Positions 57,097 through 64,000 of a stretch of 64,000 nucleotides of DNA are shown here, one piece after another. The notes beneath the pieces were generated by a model, which had not been told where the DNA came from, made no database searches, and worked only from the letters and a program-made list of their open reading frames with translations. The stretch covers positions 36,749,098-36,813,097 of the forward strand of contig CM069449.1 of the NCBI GenBank assembly GCA_035610835.1, given 5' to 3'. Each line of letters starts with the position of its first letter. Position 1 is the stretch's first letter. The DNA is from Ophiura sarsii (Eukaryota > Echinodermata > Ophiuroidea > Amphilepidida > Ophiuridae). The position numbers and the translations under genes are program-made.

Positions 57097-57944
57097 GGCC
57101 AAACAAAATTAATTGTTTGGTTGTCCTCCACACAGCTGAGAGTTGAGGTGCGGGCGGGCGGATTTTTATTTTATTTTTATTTTTATTTTTATTTTTATTT
57201 TAAAATTAAATGGGAACTCAGTCCCAGGTATTGTAGTGTTGTAGTGAAGCTCTGCATAGTTCCCCACGTTCTCAATGTCGGTTATGTAAACCTCCACTAT
57301 TGTTGAATGAGTTGCAACACTGCAAACTCATTCAAGTAACATTTTTAAAACGAGCGTCGCGATGGGTAGACACAGCGTAGGTCGCCATTACAATTCTTGT
57401 CTTGTTTTGCCTAAAAGAACGTTGAGTTGATGTGCAAGCTTTAGCAATTTACGCATGAAAATATTAATAAAACCTATATTTTTCGTACTAAATGCAGAAC
57501 AAAAATGTTTTATACGGTGTTGAAATTAATAATGAAGCTGTTTTGCGAAATTTTCTTGTACAAATATACCCCAAAAAACATTTTTTTATATTTTCTCATA
57601 ACACAATTTTTAAAATAAATTAATTAATTGCACGTTCAGCGAATTTTTGTATTTATAGTCCTTTTAATAGTCCCGACGCCCGTGCGATGTTATACAATGA
57701 ACATCGTGTAACCACTGGTTACATGGAATTGCGTACTGAGATGATGTTGCAGTGCTTTGATTGCCGATGAAACGGAGTTGGTCTGTTCGAATACTTAGGT
57801 TGTATATTAAAACGATACATTTGGGCTGTCAAATTGTTCAAAAAAATGAAATAAAAACTTTTTAAAAATAAAAAACATATTCGTGCGGCCCTGAAATTAC
57901 GTGCGGGCGGTCGAGGACAACCAAATAATTAATTTTTTTTGGCC
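57097..57944. mobile_element. MITE with GGCCAAA...GAGGACAACC arms
   Basis: The left end ggccaaacaaaattaattgt(ttggttgtcctc) and the right end (gaggacaacc)aaataattaattttttttggcc are inverted. A (TTTTA)n run lies at ~57163-57200, and gcgggcgg occurs near both ends. About 850 bp, without transposase. Confidence 0.8.
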
Positions 57945-58866
57945 TAAGGTATTGGCCACGCGTTTTGAGGTGGACCCATTTCCGTAACATCGTGTGATTT
58001 TCCAGAAATCGCTCCATTTTTTTTAATTTGGTGTAATTTTGTTGTTTGACATCCAACCCCCTTAAAATTATACATTTTCAGAAAGGAAATTGTCTCAGGA
58101 ATCAAGAAATACAATCAGAAAAGTATTTTTTTGAAAAAATGAATGTGTAATTTTTGTTCCCCATATATCTTTCATAATGTCACAAAGATTTCTTGAGACA
58201 CTTTTTCAGTGAAATGTTGCTCAAAATACGGGGAAAATACCCTCAATTTAAAAGAGTTGCCTGACCATGAAGATACTCTGACACCAAACTGACACTTTTC
58301 AAATAACTTCATTAGAGACATATCTTAAAACATATGTTTTAAAAAAAATGGTGCAATATTGCTGACATTGGTTTTCGGGGGGGAGGGGGGGGGGGGGTCA
58401 AGTTAGGGTCAAAAACACTTTAAAAGATTTTTTGGAAGGCTGTATCCAAGTCATACTTGTAAAGTATAATCAGTGCATAACTTTGCATATAGGTAGTACT
58501 ACTGCTTGGCTACAGTCCCCCAAAATTTGGATTAAAAAAATTACTTGTACTTTTTGCGTTAGGTTAGGACCCCCAGGACCTGCCCCCCGAACATTGGTCC
58601 AAACCAGACTTTGGCCCATTTTTAGGCCCTTGTCATTTAAAACTGGAACATGCTACAATTTTGTTGATAAAAGTTTTAAAATCAGCATAAAAAGTCTGTT
58701 TTAGATACCAAATCTCAATGTTCTAGGGGGTTTACTTCTTGAGATAATGGCCGCTCAACATGGACTTTAAAGGGTTAAAGACCATCATGTGATTATGATA
58801 ATTTAAGATCGTACTAATACTTTAACATACTTTCACATGTTTTTGAATCTGTTCCTTAATATTCAG
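57945..58866. other. No gene; G run at 58378-58397
   Basis: Unassigned. If the downstream exon-like segments are a gene, this is an intron. A 90-codon plus frame at 58432 has no recognised domain. Confidence 0.4.
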
Positions 58867-58910
58867 GACCGTTTTTCAAGTGTAATGTGTGCGGTGATAC
58901 GTTCGACAAG
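58867..58910 (+). CDS. Internal exon, half C2H2 zinc finger
   Basis: A 44-nt segment between an acceptor (cttaatattcag) and a donor (aag|gtatata). With two bases completing the previous codon it reads PFFKCNVCGDTFDK: the Cys-x2-Cys knuckle and conserved Phe of a C2H2 finger. It ends in phase 0, matching the phase-0 exon at 59277. The usual His-x3-His half is not found in the next exon, so this finger is incomplete or the true partner exon is elsewhere. Zinc-finger identity rests on a short motif. Upstream exons must exist and were not found. Likely a nuclear nucleic-acid or protein-binding factor, by family only. Confidence 0.5.
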
Positions 58911-59276
58911 GTATATAGCAACTGCTTTATTAACTACTCGCAGCCACCATTATGAGAGGTGTCCATGCACGTCCAGCTCAATATAAGGTGAATATAATTA
59001 GGGGCCTGATCCTTCGACCCTCTTTGGCCTTTCGATCATCCCACAATTTGATTTTGATGTTGTATTTTTATCGTTTTCATCTCTGATTTTGTTGCAATGT
59101 GATTTGTTAATTCTGAAAATAAAATTGATTTGATGTGATATATGATCGTATCTTATCATAATGGGACGGGATATGAAATCTTTAGTCTGAAACTACTGAA
59201 AATTCTAAAACGGCTCTCGCTAAGAAGAGCAATAGGACATTTTTGAATGACTACCGATTTACTATACTATTTCCAG

Positions 59277-59354
59277 GAACAATTGGGTAACAGAACTGCT
59301 GTGTTTGGTGACCACGATGTGCAAGAAACATCTAGAACAAGCACTATAACCACC
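59277..59354 (+). CDS. Internal exon, 26 codons, symmetric
   Basis: A 78-nt segment between acceptor ctatttccag and donor gtaagta, both strong matches to consensus. It reads EQLGNRTAVFG... rich in Ser/Thr to the end (TSRTSTITT). It is phase 0 at both ends, so it could be skipped without a frame change. It follows the zinc-finger-half exon by a 366-bp intron. Protein function is not recognised; the acidic, Ser/Thr-rich composition suggests a disordered linker. Confidence 0.6.
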
Positions 59355-59798
59355 GTAAGTAGATCAGCGTTGGAAGTAAGCCTTTTTTGGGTAGCATTTT
59401 TGCCCAGGAAGAAAACACAAATTTGTAGGCAAAAAACGAGAGGCTAGTTTTCTACTTACAACCAAGATTTCCTGAGATTTCACTTTTTGCAATCAAAAAC
59501 CGAGAAATCACGCGAAAATAAACCAAATGCAAGATTGTGTACCGCTATAAAATCTGTCACTCACGCAATAGCAATGACCGAAAAAAATCACCCCAAAATA
59601 TCGCTATTTTAAAAGTAAATAAGCTTACTTTTTAGTCCCATTTTCATACCTACATAACAGCATATTAATTTTGCAAGTTATTCCTGATGAGAGGTTTCAT
59701 GATGTTCATTATATTCCAATTAAGAGCTGCCTTAATTCAGCTTTTTTTATTTCAAAGATTTTTCTATTTTCCGATTGCGCAATTAAGTAATCTCAATG
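59355..59798. other. Intronic sequence, nothing recognised
   Basis: Between two exon-like segments; no repeats or RNA genes recognised. Confidence 0.4.
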
Positions 59799-60000
59799 AG
59801 GCGCGGATACAGGGAGGGGGGGGGGGGCTTTGCCCCCTCCCCCCCCTCCACCAAAAAAAAGAAAAAGAAAAAAAAGGGAAGAAAGAAAAAAAGGGAAAGA
59901 GAGAGGAAGAAGTGGGGATAAAGCAAAAAGAAAAGGGTGGAGGAGGAGGGTACAACAAGGCGGGAGGAAAGGCATGCGAGGGACAAGAACATTTGAAGTT
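59799..60000 (+). mobile_element. G-run / purine-rich element fragment
   Basis: gaggcgcggatacagggagg followed by a G run, ctttgccccctcccccc and a long A/G tract. Resembles 35815-35970 and 9326-9495. The G and C runs pair as a hairpin around gctttgcc. Confidence 0.45.
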
Positions 60001-60298
60001 TACTGGAATTTGGTCGGGATACATACACGTACGTTGACGAGAAATCTGATATTTTGGAGGTAACTATAGTTTATTAATTAATTTAGTCTTCAACCCGATT
60101 ATTGTAATGCAATTACTTGTTGTAGCCATTTTGCGTGGAAACAAAATGACGAACAGCTTGTCTAAAACAGCTCTCTAAATTCTTTAATCGGACAATTTGG
60201 CCAACTCTTGGCATGTTTGTAAAAGAATTCGAACATCTTTGACTAACCCTGACTAATTATGCTTTAACGAGGTGTATTAATAGGGAATAAATACCTTT

Positions 60299-60480
60299 GT
60301 CATTCCGCAACACGTCATTCCACAACGCTCGTTAGGGCTATTAATTAACAGAATTTTCTAATTTTTTTTGATCATTTCGAAGCATGTCAATTGTGTGCAG
60401 AGAAAAAATAGTTATATGAAAATAGGGTACATTTTTTTCTTGCTATCCTAAAAAAATTGTACTTTGCGTTGCGGAATGAC
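60299..60480. mobile_element. Short MITE, GTCATTCCGCAACGC ends
   Basis: gtcattccgcaacacgtcat at the left is inverted at gcgttgcggaatgac at the right. 182 bp, AT-rich. The same terminus appears at 63966-63980, at the window edge. Confidence 0.75.
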
Positions 60481-61311
60481 ATGAGATTATGCATACTAAT
60501 TACCTGGATTAACGAGACTAATCGGCCGTTGATCTAAATTAAATTAATATCAAAACTTTTCCCATCAGTACTACTATTGTGCCTGACATTTATTTAAACA
60601 TCATACCTATGTGTCTAAAAGATATGGAATAAATAAAAACAAGCCTTTTCACTGATTTTGTGAGCATCAAAAAACATAGTATCACTAAACAAACTAAAAA
60701 TTCCTGAACTTTGGACTCTTGCCTACATTATAGGCATAGAATTAAACTTTGGATGCAAATTTGAAATTTTGGCAATTTGGTTGACATTTGCTTGGAATGA
60801 CCCATATGGTTTCATACACTTGAGATGTAAACATGTTGATATATTCTACTGAAACTGCGAAAAGAGGTATATTTCATGAAATAGACTCATGTAACACAAA
60901 TGTAGCCCAGGTTAAAAAACATGACCCTCTCTTTATCTAATTTTCATTATTGTTGTAGTATTCTGTAGTTATGTGATATATTCGTACTAAAAGTTTATTT
61001 TTAGATTAGTTCATTTTTATTGTTTCAAGAAGTTGTGTTGTACTTACATTCCAAATTAATAACCTATTTGTACTAGTTAGCCAACATGTCTATGCTGTGT
61101 ATGTTTTGCAATTCACAATATTCTTGAGTCTCAACAAAGGAATATTTTAGTTCCATTAAAATTGTGCAAACACATTTGCCAAGCCCAAATATTTCTACTC
61201 AATTAGTTAATTTCTCTCAACATTCCATACAGTTTCAATAACAGCCCTTTTCCATGCAAAAATTATTTCCAAGTTAGGTCCCAGCAACAATATACCCACA
61301 TTGGTAACATA
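60481..61311. other. Intronic sequence, nothing recognised
   Basis: AT-rich unassigned sequence inside the putative intron 59355-61886. Confidence 0.4.
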
Positions 61312-61560
61312 ACATAACATAATTACATTTATAAAGCGCTATCAACACTGTTTCTAAGCGCTGTACAATAAAAAGTACACTATAAAACATGAGCAGGAAA
61401 ATATACAACAGGTCATTGATTTAAAACCACATCAGTAAAAAGAAATAAAAAACGAGTAAAAATGGCAACCCCAAAAGCAATTATAACACCAACATACAAA
61501 TATATCATAACCAGAACAAGAGTAAAACATTAAACAGAGGCATACTGAAAAAAGTCATGG
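61312..61560. repeat. LINE/SINE-tail-like repeat (TTATAAAGCGC)
   Basis: aacataacataattacattt(ataaagcgct)...taagcgctgtacaata resembles 3' parts of retroelements common in marine animals, which contain tttata.agcgc...agcgctttacaa. Related words occur at 22027. Boundaries are approximate. Confidence 0.45.
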
Positions 61561-61886
61561 TGAAGACATTTAATACGTTGGAGTAAATCAGTTCAATTTG
61601 AAAAAATGCGTCTTTTGGTAACACCCGAGGCGTTGTCTTTTTTAAAGACATTTCTTGTTATGAATAAGAAAAGAATGGAAAGAAATATATTACTCTTGCC
61701 AGTCAGTCCTTAACCAGATCTAGTGTTTAGGTCATGTTACAGGTGCTTTGTCTTGTTGGCTATTATTAATTTATTATCAAAAGTGATCAAGTTATAAAGC
61801 TGTTCATGGTTGTAATATGACTGCCAAACAAAGGGAATAAGGACAGAAGGCATTTTTGATTCTGTGTTTACAATTTACTTTTCCAG

Positions 61887-61995
61887 GAACAGTTGAAAGA
61901 TAATGCAGTTGGTTCCACGAGTTCAGCTCAATACAACTTGCGAAGGAAGAAAAAACAGAGAGAAAATGGTGTCGAAGAGTCGTCTACTCAAAATG
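61887..61995 (+). CDS. Internal exon, 36 codons, basic segment
   Basis: A 109-nt segment between acceptor cttttccag and donor g|gtacgtg. In phase 0 it reads EQLKDNAVGSTSSAQYNLRR, continuing KKKQRENG and ending EESSTQN. The LRRKKKQR run resembles a nuclear localisation signal. It starts with the same gaaca(a/g)ttg (EQL) as the exon at 59277, after a near-identical acceptor, so the two may share ancestry. It ends in phase 1. No following exon was identified before the window ends. The family is not recognised. Confidence 0.65.
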
Positions 61996-62033
61996 GTACG
62001 TGAACTTCACCAACCAAATATTGAGAATAAGTC

Positions 62034-62098
62034 ACCCGTGGTATAGTGGAAATTCATTGGCCCCGTGTGTTGGAGGTCCATGGTTCAAATCCGGTGGG
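62034..62098 (+). ncRNA. tRNA-like SINE head
   Basis: TGGTATAGTGG as A box and GGTTCAAATCC as B box at tRNA spacing, in a non-canonical fold. A G run follows directly. Probably a tRNA-derived SINE inserted just downstream of the exon ending at 61995. Confidence 0.45.
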
Positions 62099-62206
62099 GG
62101 GGGGAGTGGTCAAGGTCACATTTTAAGTCACTTTTCTCCACACGGAACAAATCTGAAAAAAGTGGCACACAGGGTTAGGGGTTAAGGACAATTTGTCCCA
62201 ATTTTT

Positions 62207-62537
62207 TTAGCTTACTACAAGTAAGCTAAAGCGGCCCGACGCGAAAGGTCACGGTATAGGTCAAGTGGAAAATGCGACTATGAAATATGGTTTTATCTTG
62301 GTCACGCAAATGGTATTTGTCAGAAAATGTACATTGAGATAGTAAAACAGTATGATCGCATAAATATGTTATAAAATGAGCTTGTTTGCAATTCGACAAA
62401 CTAGGCAATTTTTCGTTATTTTCTTTATTGTCAAAACTGTATTGAAAATGCATGTAAAACGCTATTACAGCCAAGTTGATTTACACACGGCACGCATGTA
62501 TCATGATAAACATGCGTGATTGCCTTATTGTGATTGG
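62207..62537. repeat. Dispersed 330-bp repeat, copy 2
   Basis: Second copy of the 44922-45252 repeat, same orientation, starting ttagcttactacaagtaagc and ending tgtgattgg. Confidence 0.9.
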
Positions 62538-64000
62538 CTTACTACAGAAATCACGTTCGAAAATTGCAAACACGTCTTCTGCGTAAGTTTTGCGCATCAA
62601 CAATTGCTAAACTCCACCACGTGTAGATCTTGGTTTTCAATGGGGCGTTGTGTACAGTGTAAACTATGCACCTTGTAGCAGAGATTACAATGTTTTGCTG
62701 AGTGCAATTTTACAATCGCCATCTTGTTTATGATATCGTAATCAATCGCCAACAATTTTTTCTTCTTCAAATCCATCAATCCTTCGCCAATCTACAGCCA
62801 TGTTCAGGTAAGCCATTTGTTGATGTTCTAAATTAGTTTTTAAAATGAAATGTTCGGCTATTGGGGGTCAGACCGATCAAAACCGACATTAAAAATGGAA
62901 AGAGCAAAATCGAATTGATAGCTAGAAATGATGGTTCATTTCAAGACATTGCGTCCTGCTTTTTGCCGCTTTAATCAATTCCAACTTTTTTGTCAATAAA
63001 ACGATCATATTTTTAGACATCTAGGGTAAACTTCAGCCTATTTTGGGGGTTTAAATATTTGTGTGTTTTTTTGGGGGGGGGGTTGGGGTTGGGGGGGGGT
63101 TTCTTGCCAAATGAATGTTTTGGGGAGGGAGTTTGATTAAACCAAAAGCAATAATGGCGATGGAGTGAATCCTTGATCATTGTTGAGGCTGTTATATTCA
63201 ATTAATATTTATAACAGGTTCAAATGTTAACAAAAACATGACACGCCCACTAGTAGTTTCTTAATTCATAAAAACCAAGGGAATTCCCTGTTGACGTCAT
63301 CAGGTGGGTTGGGGGGGGGGGGGGGGGGGGTATGGGGCGTCACATGGGCTGGGGAATTCTTCCAAAATCTAAATGTCTCTTATCAGCTATACTTTCAGAA
63401 CGTATTAATTTTGTGGTTACAAACTTAAGGGTAAGGGATATATTTGCATTTATTAAAGTTTCTTTGGAAAAGGTGCCTCGGGGGGGGGGGGGGGGGGGGG
63501 GGGGGGTTAGGGTTATATATTAACTTTTTTCCTTACCATAAAAGTAAGGGTAGTTGAAAAAAGCTAATCAAAATCTGTATTCTTTCATGTCTAAAAGTGC
63601 AAAAAACCCTAGTTTCAGGGGTTGGCAAATAAACTGTGAAATGAAACATAAATCTTAACGTTTTTAAATGACTTTTTCGGAAATTCTTTTATTTATTGGT
63701 GGGGTACATCATTGATAGGGCTCCAATCCCGATCTGATCAGGCTTTATCTAACGGTTCTAATCGGTATCGATAGACTATAATAGTTGCAGAATTATATTT
63801 TATGGATGTCGAACAGGTTTTCCTCGACAACATATCAATACAAAATTTACTAATTACCAGTACCCCTATCGGGCTATTATATCGGTCTGTTTTACTAAGT
63901 AGGATTCCCTCATTTTTATAACTGTGAAATACAGCACGTACATTTAGGTATCTGGGCAATTCCAGGCGTTGCGGAATGACATTTACACACACAAAATCCA
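62538..64000. other. Poly-G rich end region, no gene
   Basis: Holds G runs at 63075-63100 (broken), 63311-63330 (20 nt) and 63480-63506 (27 nt, then TTAGGGTTA), and a MITE terminus gcgttgcggaatgac at 63966-63980. An ATG followed by a CAG|GTAAG donor at 62800-62812 could be a first exon but has no other support. Confidence 0.5.

Noticed and set aside
59764..60037. Pro/Phe-rich and Lys-rich frames on both strands
   Set aside because: Arise from G/C and A/G homopolymer-like tracts in a transposon fragment.

Overview
This window reads as a repeat-dominated stretch of an animal nuclear genome, not a bacterium or a virus. Open frames are short, splice-like junctions are visible, and tRNA-like sequences, SINE, LINE, DIRS, Helitron and MITE ends, and long satellites fill most of it. 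The palindromic word TAGGCCTA and close variants recur across the window (for example near 9630, 9835, 19060, 20245, 28425, 37900, 53455 and 54030). I associate this with echinoderm and related marine deuterostome DNA, so a sea star, brittle star, urchin or sea cucumber is my best guess. That is inference only.

Layout. 1-3855 is a ~34-bp satellite with a 2986-bp higher-order period. 3857-6381 is a very young nested duplication bounded by TTAA-type inverted-repeat ends. A tRNA-Gly(GCC)-like gene lies at 7301-7373, followed by an ~83-bp minisatellite (7745-9325) and a 106-copy TC tract. 10076-13728 (minus) is a broken DIRS-like tyrosine-recombinase retrotransposon. 15.1-27 kb is mostly terminal-inverted-repeat elements, including nested ones and a 367-bp near-perfect palindrome, plus a 21-bp array at 23.1-23.9 kb and a 61-bp array. 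At 28638-29558 (minus) is the best intact coding region, a 306-aa DDE integrase-like protein with a splice acceptor just upstream of its ATG. 31414-35250 is a 3.8-kb array of a 21-bp palindromic unit with a 55-unit (1155-bp) higher-order repeat. 38.1-40 kb (minus) is a dead LINE. 40-51.8 kb holds more MITEs, GCGCTAA-rich repeats, a 41-nt G run, a small Helitron (47909-49032) and a 487-bp tandem duplication. 52347-55958 is a probable second Helitron with a hAT MITE inside it. 58.8-62 kb has three exon-like segments of a plus-strand host gene, the first encoding a half C2H2 zinc finger.

How it works together. There are no operons. The coding content is one integrase-like gene, fragments of one spliced host gene, one small membrane-protein candidate, and decayed transposon proteins. 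The most unusual structure is the pair of separate 21-bp arrays built on one plan: a GTACGTAC-centred 10-bp palindrome plus an 11-bp linker. The larger array uses only four linker types in an ordered higher-order pattern.
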